From assembly GCF_007678455.1 (NCBI RefSeq), contig NZ_VEEP01000004.1, forward strand, positions 62,001 through 126,000: a stretch of 64,000 bases of DNA. The letters run 5' to 3'. A program made the position numbers and the translations under genes. Positions 8,457 through 20,256 of this stretch are shown piece by piece. The notes beneath the pieces were generated by a model. The model saw nothing but the letters and a program-made list of their open reading frames with translations, was not told where the DNA came from and made no database searches. Origin of the DNA: Cytobacillus oceanisediminis 2691. Its GTDB lineage: Bacteria; Bacillota; Bacilli; Bacillales; Cytobacillaceae. Position 1 is the first letter of the stretch. Every line of letters begins with the position of its first letter.

Positions 8457-9488
8457 TTGTTAACAGATCGTCAGGTGCTTATTTTGCAGGTGATTGTTGA
8501 TGACTTTATTCGTTCAGCTCAGCCGATAGGTTCGAGGAGCTTGTCGAAAAAAGAAGAAATTAATTTCAGTTCGGCGACAATCCGGAATGAAATGGCAGAT
8601 TTGGAGGATATGGGATTTATTGAGAAGACCCATACATCCTCAGGGAGGATTCCTTCCGAAAAGGGCTATCGTTTTTATGTTGATAACCTTCTGCTGCCGC
8701 AAAAAGTGAACCGTTCTGATATGGCGGCGATCAAATCGATTTTTGCTGAAAGAATATACGAGCTTGAGAAAATCGTCCAGAAATCGGCAAAGATTTTATC
8801 TGAAATGACCAATTATACATCAATCGTTTTAGGACCGGCTGTAAAAGACAACAGGCTGAGAAAGCTGCAGATCGTTCCGTTGAATAAGGATACGGCGATT
8901 GCCATTATCGTGACAGATACAGGGCATGTGGAAAACAGGATGTTCCACTTCCCTACCAGCATTGATCCGTCTGATGTAGAAAAAATGGTCAATATCCTGA
9001 ACGAGCGATTGGCCGGCGTCCCGCTTACCAATCTTAACTCCAAGATCTACAAGGAGATCGCTATGCTGCTGCGCCAGCATATCAGCAGTTATGACACACT
9101 CCTTAATACAATCATGGACACTTTGAATATGCCAGCCCATGAAAAAGTTTTCTTTGGCGGGAAGACGAATATCCTCAGCCAGCCGGAATTCAACGATGTT
9201 GAAAAAATCCGCAACCTGATGAATATGATCGAGCATGAGGATGGCTTATATAACCTCATCAGGAAAAACCCGGCCGGGATCAATGTCAGGATTGGTACGG
9301 AAAACGATAATTCAGCAATGGAAAATTGCAGTCTGATCACTGCCACTTATTCCATGGGTGAAGAAAAGCTGGGATCCATTGCAGTTTTAGGTCCGACACG
9401 GATGGAGTACTCACGGGTCATCAGCTTGCTTCAGTTGATCAGTACGGATTTGTCCAAGGTACTTACACAGCTGTATCAAAATAAATAA
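8457..9488 (+). CDS. hrcA: Heat-inducible transcription repressor HrcA
   Basis: Repressor of class I heat-shock genes. An N-terminal winged helix (about residues 1-70, with [21 protein letters not shown]) binds CIRCE; GAF-like and dimerisation regions follow. I chose TTG at 8457, giving [11 protein letters not shown], which matches the family N terminus and lies 6 nt after AGAGGTG; the ATGs at 8451 and 8454 are too close to that site. The length of 343 is typical. First gene of hrcA-grpE-dnaK and autoregulated through the CIRCE upstream. Confidence 0.96.
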   Translation: MLTDRQVLILQVIVDDFIRSAQPIGSRSLSKKEEINFSSATIRNEMADLEDMGFIEKTHTSSGRIPSEKGYRFYVDNLLLPQKVNRSDMAAIKSIFAERIYELEKIVQKSAKILSEMTNYTSIVLGPAVKDNRLRKLQIVPLNKDTAIAIIVTDTGHVENRMFHFPTSIDPSDVEKMVNILNERLAGVPLTNLNSKIYKEIAMLLRQHISSYDTLLNTIMDTLNMPAHEKVFFGGKTNILSQPEFNDVEKIRNLMNMIEHEDGLYNLIRKNPAGINVRIGTENDNSAMENCSLITATYSMGEEKLGSIAVLGPTRMEYSRVISLLQLISTDLSKVLTQLYQNK

Positions 9489-9646
9489 GCATGGAAATAT
9501 TGATTAAGGGTGGAGCAGCCTGTTCCATCCTGAATCGTCATGTGTTTTCTACTGAAGCGATTATGCTTCGTTGAAATATATCCAGATTAACCTGGACAAA
9601 GCGGCCCGTGATCCTTGCCGCGATACTTTTAGGGAGGTGAGTTGAC

Positions 9647-10240
9647 GTGACAGAAGAGAGAAACAACACTGAGCAAGAATTGAACAGCCAGGCAGAAGAA
9701 GAAGCGGTTGAAGAGGTTTTTGCTGAAAATGAAGCTTCTGAACAGACTGAAGATATTCCGGCTCAAGAGGAAGGGCAACAAGATCCGATGGAGCAGAAAA
9801 TTGCTGAATTGGAAGGCAAGCTTGAAGAAGCCGATAACCGTTACTTGCGCCTTCAGGCTGATTTTGACAACTTCCGCCGCCGTTCAAGGATTGAACTTGA
9901 AGCGAGCGCTAAATATAGAGCCCAAAACATTATTACAGATCTGCTTCCGGCCATCGATAACTTCGAGCGTGCATTGAAGATGGACGTGGATAATGAACAG
10001 GCGAAATCCCTTAAACAGGGAGTAGAAATGGTTTACCGCAGCTTGCTTGACGCCCTTAAGAATGAAGGCGTTGAAGTAATTGATGCAGTTGGCAAAGAAT
10101 TTGATCCGCATCTTCACCAGGCAGTGATGCAGGCTGAAGATGAAAATTACGGTCCAAACATTGTTGTTGAAGAATTCCAAAAAGGCTATATACTGAAGGA
10201 CCGCATCATTCGTCCAGCGATGGTAAAAGTGAACCAATAA
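9647..10240 (+). CDS. grpE: Nucleotide exchange factor GrpE
   Basis: A 197-residue DnaK co-chaperone that drives ADP release. The N-terminal 60 residues are very acidic and probably disordered, followed by the long coiled coil ([20 protein letters not shown]), the conserved [10 protein letters not shown] stretch and the C-terminal beta domain ending near [16 protein letters not shown] start at 9647 with GGGAGGTGA 6 nt upstream. The 158-bp gap after hrcA holds no other gene. Confidence 0.95.
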   Translation: MTEERNNTEQELNSQAEEEAVEEVFAENEASEQTEDIPAQEEGQQDPMEQKIAELEGKLEEADNRYLRLQADFDNFRRRSRIELEASAKYRAQNIITDLLPAIDNFERALKMDVDNEQAKSLKQGVEMVYRSLLDALKNEGVEVIDAVGKEFDPHLHQAVMQAEDENYGPNIVVEEFQKGYILKDRIIRPAMVKVNQ

Positions 10241-10270
10241 CAGTGGTTACATAAAAGATCCAGGAGGTAA

Positions 10271-12109
<1,839 letters not shown>

Positions 12110-12128
12110 AAAAAAATAAATAGAAATC

Positions 12129-12168
12129 AAAAAGTCAAAGTCAGGTATAACTTGGCTTTGACTTTTTT
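12129..12168 (+). terminator. Intrinsic terminator between dnaK and dnaJ
   Basis: AAAGTCAAAGTCA pairs with TGGCTTTGACTTT (one wobble) and is followed by a T tract. Such a terminator would give more dnaK than dnaJ message. Confidence 0.85.
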
Positions 12169-12229
12169 CATGTAATAGAACGTCAGCTAAAAAGGGAACT
12201 AAATTACCGCATAACAGATATTTTAATTA

Positions 12230-12259
12230 TTGCGTATGAATATATGGAAATGTTAAAAT
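12230..12259 (+). promoter_or_regulatory. Possible internal sigma-A promoter before dnaJ
   Basis: TTGCGT (12230-12235) and TAAAAT (12254-12259) with an 18-bp spacer, after the dnaK terminator. A separate promoter here would uncouple dnaJ, prmA, rsmE and mtaB from CIRCE. Confidence 0.5.
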
Positions 12260-12293
12260 TACCTTTATGTGAAAAGATTCGGGAGTGGTAATC

Positions 12294-13418
12294 ATGAGTA
12301 AACGGGATTACTATGAAGTCCTCGGTGTCAGTAAATCGGCTACCAAGGATGAATTAAAGAAAGCCTATCGCAAGCTTTCTAAACAATTCCATCCGGACAT
12401 CAACAAAGAGCCGGGAGCAGATGAAAAGTTCAAAGAAGTTAAAGAAGCATACGAGGTCCTTAGTGACGACCAGAAGCGCGCCCAGTATGACCAGTTCGGC
12501 CATGTGGACCCTAACCAGGGTTTTGGCGGAGGTGATTTCGGCGGAGGGTTTGGCGGTTTCGAAGACATCTTCAATTCCTTCTTCGGCGGAGGAGGCGGAA
12601 GACGCCGTGATCCGAATGCACCAAGACAGGGTGCTGACCTGCAGTACACGATGACATTGAAATTCGAGGAAGCTGTCTTCGGCAAGGAAACAGATATCGA
12701 GATTCCTCGTGAAGAAGAATGTGACACTTGTGACGGAACAGGTGCAAAACCGGGTACAAAAGTGGATACATGTAAACACTGTCATGGCAGCGGACAGATC
12801 AGCGTGGAACAAAACACGCCATTTGGACGTATTGTTAACCGCAGAGTGTGTCATTACTGTAATGGAACAGGCAAGGAAATTAAAGAAAAATGCACAACAT
12901 GTTCTGGTACCGGGAAGGTTACGAGAAGAAACAAAATTCATGTTAAAATCCCGGCGGGTGTCGATGATGGCCAACAGTTGAGAGTGGCTGGAAAAGGGGA
13001 AGCTGGAATCAATGGCGGACCTTCAGGAGATCTTTATATTGTCTTCCATATCAGGTCGCATGAATTTTTCGAGCGTGACGGCGATGACATTTATTGTGAA
13101 ATGCCAATCACATTCGTCCAGGCATCGCTTGGTGACGAAGTGGAAGTCCCGACACTGCACGGCAAGGTAAAGCTTAAAGTACCTGCAGGAACACAAACTG
13201 GAACCAAATTCCGCTTGAAGGGCAAAGGGGTTCCCAATGTCCGCGGCTATGGTACAGGAGACCAGCATGTCCTGGTACGAATCGTGACTCCGACAAAGCT
13301 GTCTGAAAAACAAAAGCAGCTGTTGCGCGAGTTTGCGGAAGTAAGCGGGCAATCTCCTCTTGGAGAGCAAGAGGAAAGCTTTTTTTCAAAAGTGAAACGC
13401 GCCATTAAAGGTGATTAA
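12294..13418 (+). CDS. dnaJ: Chaperone protein DnaJ (Hsp40)
   Basis: A 374-residue co-chaperone that stimulates DnaK ATPase and delivers unfolded clients. The J domain (1-70) has the HPD triad in [10 protein letters not shown]; then a Gly/Phe-rich stretch, four CxxCxGxG zinc repeats ([32 protein letters not shown]) and the C-terminal client-binding domains. ATG at 12294 with GGGAG 8 nt upstream. All canonical parts are present. Confidence 0.98.
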   Translation: MSKRDYYEVLGVSKSATKDELKKAYRKLSKQFHPDINKEPGADEKFKEVKEAYEVLSDDQKRAQYDQFGHVDPNQGFGGGDFGGGFGGFEDIFNSFFGGGGGRRRDPNAPRQGADLQYTMTLKFEEAVFGKETDIEIPREEECDTCDGTGAKPGTKVDTCKHCHGSGQISVEQNTPFGRIVNRRVCHYCNGTGKEIKEKCTTCSGTGKVTRRNKIHVKIPAGVDDGQQLRVAGKGEAGINGGPSGDLYIVFHIRSHEFFERDGDDIYCEMPITFVQASLGDEVEVPTLHGKVKLKVPAGTQTGTKFRLKGKGVPNVRGYGTGDQHVLVRIVTPTKLSEKQKQLLREFAEVSGQSPLGEQEESFFSKVKRAIKGD

Positions 13419-13437
13419 TCGAATGGAGTTGGTATAA

Positions 13438-14376
13438 ATGAAATGGTCCGAAATCAGCATTTTAACAACAAATGAAGCGGTTGAGCCGATTTCAAATATC
13501 CTGCATGAAGCAGGCGCAAGCGGCGTCGTGATTGAAGATCCACTTGAGCTTGTGAAGGAAAGAGAGGACCAGTTCGGGGAAATATACCAACTCAATCCAG
13601 ATGATTATCTTGAAGAAGGCGTCATCGTCAAGGCGTATCTCCCTGTAAACAGCTTCCTGGGAGAAACAGTCGATGAAATCAAAGAAGCAATCAATAATCT
13701 GATCATCTACAATATTGATATCGGATTGAATAAAGTATCAATCAGCGAAGTGAATGAGGAAGAGTGGGCAACTGCCTGGAAAAAGTACTATAATCCTGTG
13801 AAGATTTCCGAAAAGTTCACGATTGTCCCTACCTGGGAGGAGTACACTCCAGTGAATACGGATGAACTGATCATCGAGCTTGATCCAGGCATGGCTTTTG
13901 GGACCGGGACCCATCCAACAACCGTCATGTGTATCCAGGCGCTGGAAAGAACAGTTCGTCCTGGCGACCGGGTCGTTGATGTTGGAACAGGTTCAGGTGT
14001 ACTTAGTATTGCCGCAGCGAAACTGGGTGCTGAAAAAGTGGAAGCGATGGACCTCGATGATGTAGCGGTCCAGGTGGCAAAACTCAACCTTAAGCTGAAC
14101 AAAGTCCATGATGTTGCAACCATTTCACAAAACAACCTTCTTGATGGAGTTGCAGAAGGGGCCGACATTGTTGTCGCGAATATTCTCGCAGAGGTCATCC
14201 TGCGTTTTGCGGATGATGCCGGAAAGATTGTCAAGAGTGGCGGTCATTTCATAACTTCAGGGATCATCCAGCAGAAGAAAGAAGTCGTCAAGGATGCAAT
14301 GATCAATGCTGGCTTTGAAATAGAAGAGATTATGACAATGGAAGACTGGGTTGCGATTATCGGGAAAAAGAAATAA
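13438..14376 (+). CDS. prmA: Ribosomal protein L11 methyltransferase
   Basis: A 312-residue SAM-dependent enzyme that methylates lysines and the N terminus of ribosomal protein L11. An N-terminal substrate-recognition domain precedes the Rossmann methyltransferase core with [12 protein letters not shown] and [13 protein letters not shown] (SAM-binding motif I), then VVANILAEV. It starts 19 bp after dnaJ, as B. subtilis yqeT does, and is followed by a short hairpin. Confidence 0.95.
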   Translation: MKWSEISILTTNEAVEPISNILHEAGASGVVIEDPLELVKEREDQFGEIYQLNPDDYLEEGVIVKAYLPVNSFLGETVDEIKEAINNLIIYNIDIGLNKVSISEVNEEEWATAWKKYYNPVKISEKFTIVPTWEEYTPVNTDELIIELDPGMAFGTGTHPTTVMCIQALERTVRPGDRVVDVGTGSGVLSIAAAKLGAEKVEAMDLDDVAVQVAKLNLKLNKVHDVATISQNNLLDGVAEGADIVVANILAEVILRFADDAGKIVKSGGHFITSGIIQQKKEVVKDAMINAGFEIEEIMTMEDWVAIIGKKK

Positions 14377-14381
14377 TGAAG

Positions 14382-14412
14382 AAAAAAGGGGAACAGCTTA
14401 ACCCCTTTTTTC
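14382..14412 (+). terminator. Probable terminator or attenuator after prmA
   Basis: AAAAAAGGGG and CCCCTTTTTT flank a short loop. It lies between prmA and rsmE, which otherwise look co-transcribed, so partial read-through is likely. Confidence 0.7.
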
Positions 14413-14452
14413 TGTCTTTTTAAAACAGCTTTTTTCGAAAGCGGGTGCTGTG

Positions 14453-15202
14453 ATGCAGCGTTACTTTATTGACGATCTAGAAAGTCAGGAGCAATTCCGT
14501 ATTATCGGCGATGATTTTCATCACATTGTTCGAGTGATGAGGATGAAGACTGGGGATGAAATCATCTGCGTCAGTCCCAATGGCAAAAGCGCAGTTTGTC
14601 AGATTGAAGAAATTACCGATGAAATGGTTGTGGCAAACGTTGTAAAATGGGAGGAAGGGACGAGGGAGCTTCCCGTCCATGTCGTGATTGCGAGCGGTCT
14701 GCCCAAAGGGGATAAGCTCGAATTGATCATTCAAAAAGGCACTGAACTGGGTGCCTATGAATTTGTCCCCTTCACCGCATCCCGCTCGATTGTGAAATGG
14801 GACAGCAAGAAGGCTGGCAAAAAGGTTGAACGCTGGCAAAAGATAGCCAAAGAAGCGGCAGAACAGTCCCATCGCAATATTGTACCGTCGGTTAAGGAGC
14901 CGGTCAGCCTAAAACAATTAGTCAAACTTGCTGATGATTATACTTATAAGCTAATTGCCTATGAGGAAGAGGCGAAGGCCGGGGAAGCATCTGTCCTGTC
15001 TGCGACTCTCGCGAAAATGGAGAAAGATCAAAGTCTCCTGATTGTTTTTGGCCCAGAAGGGGGATTGACCGCTGAGGAAGTCACCCTTTTAACTGAAAAT
15101 GGATTTTTGGCTTGTGGTCTTGGACCACGCATTTTACGTACTGAAACAGCACCGCTTTATGCATTGTCTGCTGTTTCCTATCATTTTGAACTATTGAGGT
15201 GA
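14453..15202 (+). CDS. rsmE: 16S rRNA (uracil1498-N3)-methyltransferase
   Basis: A 249-residue SPOUT-family enzyme that methylates U1498 of 16S rRNA. It begins MQRYFID, the usual RsmE start; an N-terminal PUA-like domain is followed by the trefoil-knot domain with VFGPEGGLT and LGPRILRTETAPL, the SAM-binding knot. Its last bases lie within the ribosome-binding site of mtaB, so the two are probably translationally coupled. The Shine-Dalgarno sequence at its own start is weak. Confidence 0.94.
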   Translation: MQRYFIDDLESQEQFRIIGDDFHHIVRVMRMKTGDEIICVSPNGKSAVCQIEEITDEMVVANVVKWEEGTRELPVHVVIASGLPKGDKLELIIQKGTELGAYEFVPFTASRSIVKWDSKKAGKKVERWQKIAKEAAEQSHRNIVPSVKEPVSLKQLVKLADDYTYKLIAYEEEAKAGEASVLSATLAKMEKDQSLLIVFGPEGGLTAEEVTLLTENGFLACGLGPRILRTETAPLYALSAVSYHFELLR

Positions 15203-15207
15203 AGATC

Positions 15208-16560
15208 ATGCCTGCAGTTGCTTTTCATACATTAGGTTGCAAGGTTAACCATTACGAAACAGAAGCCATCTGGCAATTATTCAAGGAACAAGGATACGAA
15301 AGAGTGGATTTTGAATCTACCTCTGATGTTTACGTCATCAACACATGTACGGTAACGAATACTGGGGATAAAAAGAGCCGCCAGGTCATCCGCCGCGCTG
15401 TCCGCAAAAATCCGGACGCTGTTATTTGTGTTACCGGCTGCTACGCCCAGACATCTCCAGCTGAAATAATGGCGATTCCTGGAGTTGATATTGTTGTCGG
15501 AACTCAGGACCGTGTGAAAATGCTTGAATATATCGAGCAGTACAAGCAAGAGCGACAGCCAATCAATGCTGTCGGCAACATCATGAAAAACCGTGTATAT
15601 GAAGAGCTTGACGTACCTGCCTTCACGGATCGTACAAGAGCTTCATTGAAAATCCAGGAAGGCTGCAACAACTTCTGTACTTTCTGTATCATTCCATGGG
15701 CACGCGGTCTGATGAGATCCCGTGATCCGCAGGAAGTCATTCGCCAGGCTCAGCAGCTTGTTGATGCCGGCTATAAGGAAATTGTTCTTACAGGCATCCA
15801 TACAGGCGGCTATGGTGAAGATATGAAGGATTATAATCTTGCAGCATTGCTTAGAGATTTAGAGGCACAAGTAAAAGGGATTAAGCGTCTGCGTATTTCT
15901 TCTATCGAGGCAAGCCAGATTACAGACGAAGTGATTGAAGTAATCGACCTGTCCAATATCATTGTCCGTCACCTGCACATTCCGCTTCAATCCGGCTCTG
16001 ATACCGTTTTGAAAAGAATGCGCCGCAAGTACACAATGGAATTTTTCGGGGAGCGCCTTGATCGTCTGAAAGAAGTCTTGCCAGGTCTTGCGGTCACTTC
16101 TGATGTCATCGTAGGATTCCCTGGTGAAACAGAAGAAGAATTTATGGAGACTTACAACTTTGTGAAAGAGCACCAATTCTCAGAGCTTCACGTCTTCCCA
16201 TATTCAAAACGAACAGGCACACCTGCCGCAAGAATGGAAGACCAGGTCGATGAAGAGGTAAAGAACGAACGAGTTCACCGCTTGATTGAACTATCTGACC
16301 AGCTTGCAAAGGAATATGCTTCACAGTTTGAGGACGAAGTACTGGAAGTAATCCCTGAAGAACTTTACAAAGAAGCTCCAGAAAGCGGGCTTTATGTAGG
16401 GTACACAGACAACTATTTAAAGGTTGTTTTCCCTGCTGCCGAGGATATGGTCGGCAAAATTGTCAAGGTGAAGATCGCAAAGTCGGGATATCCTTACAAT
16501 GAAGGCCAGTTCGTACGCGTGCTTGAAGATGAAAACGCAGCAGAACAAGCTGTTATATAA
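15208..16560 (+). CDS. mtaB: tRNA threonylcarbamoyladenosine(37) C2-methylthiotransferase
   Basis: A 450-residue radical SAM methylthiotransferase that converts t6A37 to ms2t6A37 in tRNAs reading ANN codons. The N-terminal UPF0004 domain (FHTLGCKVNHYE) carries the auxiliary cluster cysteines; the radical SAM motif is C-x3-C-x2-C in EGCNNFCTFCII; a TRAM domain closes the protein. The ATG at 15208 has TGAGGTGA 5 nt upstream; the GTG at 15199 lies within that site. Last gene of the heat-shock cluster, as yqeV is in B. subtilis. Confidence 0.95.
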   Translation: MPAVAFHTLGCKVNHYETEAIWQLFKEQGYERVDFESTSDVYVINTCTVTNTGDKKSRQVIRRAVRKNPDAVICVTGCYAQTSPAEIMAIPGVDIVVGTQDRVKMLEYIEQYKQERQPINAVGNIMKNRVYEELDVPAFTDRTRASLKIQEGCNNFCTFCIIPWARGLMRSRDPQEVIRQAQQLVDAGYKEIVLTGIHTGGYGEDMKDYNLAALLRDLEAQVKGIKRLRISSIEASQITDEVIEVIDLSNIIVRHLHIPLQSGSDTVLKRMRRKYTMEFFGERLDRLKEVLPGLAVTSDVIVGFPGETEEEFMETYNFVKEHQFSELHVFPYSKRTGTPAARMEDQVDEEVKNERVHRLIELSDQLAKEYASQFEDEVLEVIPEELYKEAPESGLYVGYTDNYLKVVFPAAEDMVGKIVKVKIAKSGYPYNEGQFVRVLEDENAAEQAVI

Positions 16561-16568
16561 GGGAAATG

Positions 16569-16604
16569 CAAAGAGCTGGCCAAATGCCAGTTCTTTTTGT
16601 TTTT
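16569..16604 (+). terminator. Intrinsic terminator after mtaB
   Basis: AAGAGCTGGC pairs with GCCAGTTCTT (one wobble) and is followed by TTTTGTTTTT. Confidence 0.85.
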
Positions 16605-16767
16605 ACGCTAACTAAAGAACAAGAGTAATTCAGGTGTATTGTCCCTTATTAAAAAGATTTTGGCGAAAGTTTAATTATATCGACCACATTCCAAGTTTTA
16701 TCGTCGGATCTTTAAATATATCAAACACATAGGGGTTAAAGTACATTTTACAGATGAATCGACCATC

Positions 16768-17694
16768 TCACCGACCCTTCCCATGAATCACTTCAATCAT
16801 CACCCCGAATTTCTCCGCGACAGGCAGAACCAGCAATGAAGCGATTAGGTTATAAATGACGCTGACATGCGCCAGCTGGACATCTGGCCTTTCGGCAGTA
16901 AAAGGGGCCAATGCTGCAATCTCGCCGATGAAGGGGAAAAATAAAGCGGCTCCTGCAATGTTCAGCCATACATGGGCAAAAGCTGTCAGTCTTGCCTCTT
17001 TGCCTGCGCCAATCGACGCAAGCAGGGCGGTAATGCAGGTCCCGATATTGGCGCCAAGCATTGCAGCTATGGCTGAGTCCATCGATAATGTTCCTTCAGA
17101 CAGGAATCCCATCACGATGCCGGTCATTGCAGTACTGGACTGGATCATCCCTGTCACAATGGTACCAGTAAATATGCTGATCCAATGACTGTTGTTCAAG
17201 TTGGCGAGTGCATGTTCAACTGCCGGCAGACTTGTTACAGGGTCGGCGAGAAAGGTGAAACCGCGCATGGCTGCAAAAATAGCAGCGATACCAAAAGAAA
17301 TCGCGCCAAGATTTTGCCATGTCCGGTTGCGGAAAACCAATAGAATTGCCCCGATGATCGCAAAGGGCACAATGAAGGCATCAATATTGAAAGTTATGAT
17401 TTCAAGAGTGAAGGTTGTCCCGATATTCGATCCAAGAATGATGCCGATTGATTGCGAGAATCTTAGCAGCCCAGCAGAAATCAAGCCGATAGTAATGACC
17501 ATGACAGCAGAACTGCTGTGCAAAAGTGCGGTCACTGTCATTCCGGCTATCATACCCTTTATTGGTGTATCAGTCATGAGAGCCAGCCAGTTTTTCATCC
17601 TGCTTGCCGAAAGCTCGAATAAGCCTTTACGGAGCAGCGTCATGCCTCCGATAAATACAGCGAGGAAAACAATAAATAATAGCAGATAGACCAT
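16768..17694 (-). CDS. yqeW: Na/Pi cotransporter family protein (YqeW)
   Basis: A hydrophobic protein of 308 residues with about eight membrane segments and the duplicated Na/Pi-cotransport signature: LLHSSSAVMVITIG and GMIQSSTAMTGIV, each followed by a GSNIGTT or GANIGTC loop. These QSS/HSS repeats are the substrate-binding half-repeats of the NptA family. No C-terminal PhoU domain, unlike the paralogue at 54722. It is transcribed opposite to its neighbours, as in B. subtilis. The ATG at 17694 has AAAGGA 9 nt upstream; the ATG at 17703 is too close to it. Sodium-coupled phosphate transport is inferred, not shown, for YqeW. Confidence 0.85.
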   Translation of the reverse strand: MVYLLLFIVFLAVFIGGMTLLRKGLFELSASRMKNWLALMTDTPIKGMIAGMTVTALLHSSSAVMVITIGLISAGLLRFSQSIGIILGSNIGTTFTLEIITFNIDAFIVPFAIIGAILLVFRNRTWQNLGAISFGIAAIFAAMRGFTFLADPVTSLPAVEHALANLNNSHWISIFTGTIVTGMIQSSTAMTGIVMGFLSEGTLSMDSAIAAMLGANIGTCITALLASIGAGKEARLTAFAHVWLNIAGAALFFPFIGEIAALAPFTAERPDVQLAHVSVIYNLIASLLVLPVAEKFGVMIEVIHGKGR

Positions 17695-17810
17695 AAGCAC
17701 CATCCTTTCATTTAAATGTATGAAAAGGAAAAAGGGACATGCATGGATTTTCTTTTTTTAAGGATCGTTGAGGGCGAAAATACATAATTTAAAACAAGGG
17801 CCAATTACAG

Positions 17811-17839
17811 TTGACCTCCTGCCAGTGATATATTATAAT
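17811..17839 (+). promoter_or_regulatory. Sigma-A promoter of rpsU-yqeY
   Basis: TTGACC (17811-17816), 17-bp spacer, perfect TATAAT (17834-17839). A leader of about 60 nt precedes rpsU. Confidence 0.88.
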
Positions 17840-17905
17840 TGCAAGGTACATGGTTTCCCATGTGTTTTGGTGTTAGTGTGTTGTGCTCGGAGGGAGGGAA
17901 AGAGA

Positions 17906-18079
17906 ATGTCTAAAACTGTCGTTCGTAAAAACGAATCGCTTGAAGATGCTCTTCGACGCTTCAAACGTACTGTATCTAAATCAGGTACTATCCAAGAAGC
18001 TAGAAAGCGCGAATTCTACGAAAAACCTAGTGTAAAGCGTAAGAAAAAGTCTGAAGCTGCTAGAAAACGCAAGTTCTAA
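17906..18079 (+). CDS. rpsU: 30S ribosomal protein S21
   Basis: A 57-residue very basic protein beginning [20 protein letters not shown] and ending [12 protein letters not shown], a complete S21. The longer open frame starting upstream is not supported: GGAGGGAG at 17889-17897 fits the ATG at 17906. S21 helps base pairing between mRNA and the 3' end of 16S rRNA. Co-transcribed with yqeY, 17 bp downstream. Confidence 0.97.
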   Translation: MSKTVVRKNESLEDALRRFKRTVSKSGTIQEARKREFYEKPSVKRKKKSEAARKRKF

Positions 18080-18096
18080 GAGAGGGTGGAATTAAC

Positions 18097-18543
18097 TTGA
18101 GCCTGCTCGAGCGTTTAAATAATGATATGAAACAAGCGATGAAGAACAAAGAAAAGGACAGACTCACGACGATTCGGATGGTAAAAGCTTCCTTGCAGAA
18201 CGAAGCGATCAAGTTCGGCAAGCAGGAATTATCCGAAGAAGAAGAGTTAACTGTACTTTCTCGTGAAGTGAAACAACGCAAAGATTCCCTCCAGGAATTT
18301 GAAAAAGCTGGTCGTCAAGACCTCGTTGAAAAGATACAAACAGAACTAAAGCATGTCGAAATTTACATGCCACAGCAGCTTAGCGAAGAAGAAGTGACGG
18401 AAATCGTCAAAGAAGCTATCGCGGAGACCGGTGCGGCATCAAAAGCCGATATGGGTAGAGTAATGGCTGTCCTTATGCCTAAAGTAAAAGGTAAAGCAGA
18501 CGGATCTCTCGTTAATAAACTTGTACAACAACACCTTTCATAA
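18097..18543 (+). CDS. yqeY: GatB/YqeY domain protein
   Basis: A 148-residue helical protein of the YqeY family, related to the tRNA-binding tail domain of the amidotransferase subunit GatB. Typical features: [28 protein letters not shown] (shown here only in part by its first residues [10 protein letters not shown]) and the C-terminal [17 protein letters not shown] stretch. TTG start at 18097 with GAGGGTGG 7 nt upstream. Role unknown; a tRNA-linked role is inferred from the domain. Confidence 0.92.
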   Translation: MSLLERLNNDMKQAMKNKEKDRLTTIRMVKASLQNEAIKFGKQELSEEEELTVLSREVKQRKDSLQEFEKAGRQDLVEKIQTELKHVEIYMPQQLSEEEVTEIVKEAIAETGAASKADMGRVMAVLMPKVKGKADGSLVNKLVQQHLS

Positions 18544-18551
18544 AAAGCTCG

Positions 18552-18583
18552 AAGGCCGCAGGATACTCTTGCGGCCTTTTTAG
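18552..18583 (+). terminator. Intrinsic terminator after yqeY
   Basis: AAGGCCGCA pairs with TGCGGCCTT, followed by TTTT. Confidence 0.88.
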
Positions 18584-18721
18584 CGCATATTAAAAGATGT
18601 GCCAGCATGATTCATGTGTTATGTTTGTTGCGTGGTTCCCAGGACATTCTGCACTTCGGTTGGCTGGGATTCAAGAGGCCCCCATTCCAAAATACATAAT
18701 TAACAAATCTGTAAAAAACAT

Positions 18722-18750
18722 TGAAACCTTTTGGTGTACCTATGCGTATT
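18722..18750 (+). promoter_or_regulatory. Sigma-W (ECF) promoter of nfeD-floA-yqfB
   Basis: TGAAAC (18722-18727) followed by CTTTT, then CGTATT (18745-18750) after a 17-bp spacer. This matches the sigma-W consensus (TGAAAC, CGTA) and the known control of the B. subtilis yqeZ-yqfA-yqfB operon. The region 18584-18721 shows nothing else I could identify. Confidence 0.85.
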
Positions 18751-18790
18751 ACCAATATGGCCTTATTTTTTACAGAATGGAGGTGCCTAA

Positions 18791-20110
18791 TTGAAAATCA
18801 AATCAGTGATTGCCAGCATCATCATCCTCTTGTCACTGGCCAGTCTGGTCAATCCTTTCACTGCGGATGCTGACCAAAAAGTGGTCTATGTCGTTCCGAT
18901 TGAAGAAACAGTGGAAAAAGGCCTGCTTGCCTTCTTGAAGAGAGCTGTGGGAGAGGCGGAAGAGGCTGGTGCGGAAGCAATCATTTTTGATGTGAATACA
19001 CCTGGCGGAGCTGTCGATGCCGCTGATGGGATTGGAAAATTGTTGACGGGAACTGACTTAAAAACGGTGTCATTCGTCAATAAAAAGGCGTTATCAGCGG
19101 GTGCCTATATTTCCCTGAATACAGATGAAATTTATATGGTTCCCGGAGCTACAATGGGATCGGCTGCGATCATCGACCAGCAGGGCAACACTGCTGGAAA
19201 GAAGGCGGAATCTTATTGGTTTGCAGCCATGAAAGCTGCGGCTGTCGAAAGTGGCAGAGATCCGATCTATGCCCAGGCGATGGCTGACGAAAGCATCGAC
19301 CTTCCTGAACTGGGTGCAGGAAAAGGGAAGTTGCTTACCCTGACGGCAGAACAGGCACTTGAAGTGGGATATTCGGAAGGAACAGTCAAAAACCTCAATG
19401 ACTTGCTTAATAAACTGGGCTATGAGGATGCCGAAGTCCGGAATGTAAATGAAACTTTCGCTGAAAAGCTGGCGAGGTTCATTACACATCCTATAGTGAT
19501 CCCAATCCTTATGACAATAGGCAGTCTTGGTTTGGTCCTTGAGCTTTACTCACCTGGATTTGGCCTGCCGGGAATTGCTGGGTTGTCAGCGCTGCTATTA
19601 TTCTTCTATGGACATATGGTTGCCGGACTGGCCGGTTTTGAAACACTGATCCTGTTTGCGCTCGGAGTCGGGCTAATCCTGCTCGAGTTGTTCATCCCAG
19701 GCGGAATTGCCGGAGTCATTGGTTTACTGGCCATTGTCGCGAGCTTTTTTATGGCATCGGATAATGTGGTCCATATGGGAATCTCTTTATTGGTTGCCCT
19801 GACAGCGTCCATTGTTTTATCTATTTTGATGATAAGGGTGTTTGGAAAAAAGATGAAATTTTTCAAAAGAATCATACTGACCGATTCAACAAGCACTGAA
19901 AAAGGCTATGTGTCTAACAAGAACCGTCTGGAACTGATTGGAGTAGAAGGGGTGACGCTGACACCTCTCAGGCCTTCAGGCACCATCATCGTGGAAGATG
20001 AGCGCATTGATGTGGTGAGCGAGGGCGGCTTTGTTCCAAAAGGAAAGAAAGTAAGGATTGTTAAAACGGAAGGCTCAAGAATCGTGGTAAGAGAAATTAA
20101 TGAGATCTAA
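18791..20110 (+). CDS. yqeZ: NfeD family membrane-bound serine protease (YqeZ)
   Basis: A 439-residue protein with a signal peptide (about 1-27), a ClpP-like protease domain and a C-terminal multi-span NfeD region with a soluble OB-fold tail. Catalytic features: VNTPGGAV (oxyanion region, 69-75), Ser102 in KKALSAGAY and Lys137/138 in TAGKKAES, matching the Ser-Lys dyad of family members. NfeD proteins work with a flotillin or stomatin partner encoded next to them; here floA follows. TTG start with GGAGGTG upstream. Part of the antibiotic/envelope-stress response by its sigma-W promoter. Confidence 0.92.
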   Translation: MKIKSVIASIIILLSLASLVNPFTADADQKVVYVVPIEETVEKGLLAFLKRAVGEAEEAGAEAIIFDVNTPGGAVDAADGIGKLLTGTDLKTVSFVNKKALSAGAYISLNTDEIYMVPGATMGSAAIIDQQGNTAGKKAESYWFAAMKAAAVESGRDPIYAQAMADESIDLPELGAGKGKLLTLTAEQALEVGYSEGTVKNLNDLLNKLGYEDAEVRNVNETFAEKLARFITHPIVIPILMTIGSLGLVLELYSPGFGLPGIAGLSALLLFFYGHMVAGLAGFETLILFALGVGLILLELFIPGGIAGVIGLLAIVASFFMASDNVVHMGISLLVALTASIVLSILMIRVFGKKMKFFKRIILTDSTSTEKGYVSNKNRLELIGVEGVTLTPLRPSGTIIVEDERIDVVSEGGFVPKGKKVRIVKTEGSRIVVREINEI

Positions 20111-20256
20111 TTTGTTTTTTTTCATTGTCATGTTCCAAAGCAAAACAATGAAAAACCATAACAAGTAGAGATAAAACCAAAGGTATTTGATCGATTGATT
20201 TTCTAACACTGAAAGATCAAAAGCCTGGGTAATATAATTCTTAGGAGGCAGTTCAA

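Noticed and set aside
18597-18794. Open frame of 65 codons before yqeZ
   Set aside because: No ribosome-binding site and no family-like composition; it runs through the sigma-W promoter and into the yqeZ ribosome-binding site.
20117-20156. Terminator between yqeZ and floA
   Set aside because: The AT-only inverted repeat (TTTTTCATTGT/ACAATGAAAAA) is followed by A and not T on the plus strand; the operon is probably continuous.
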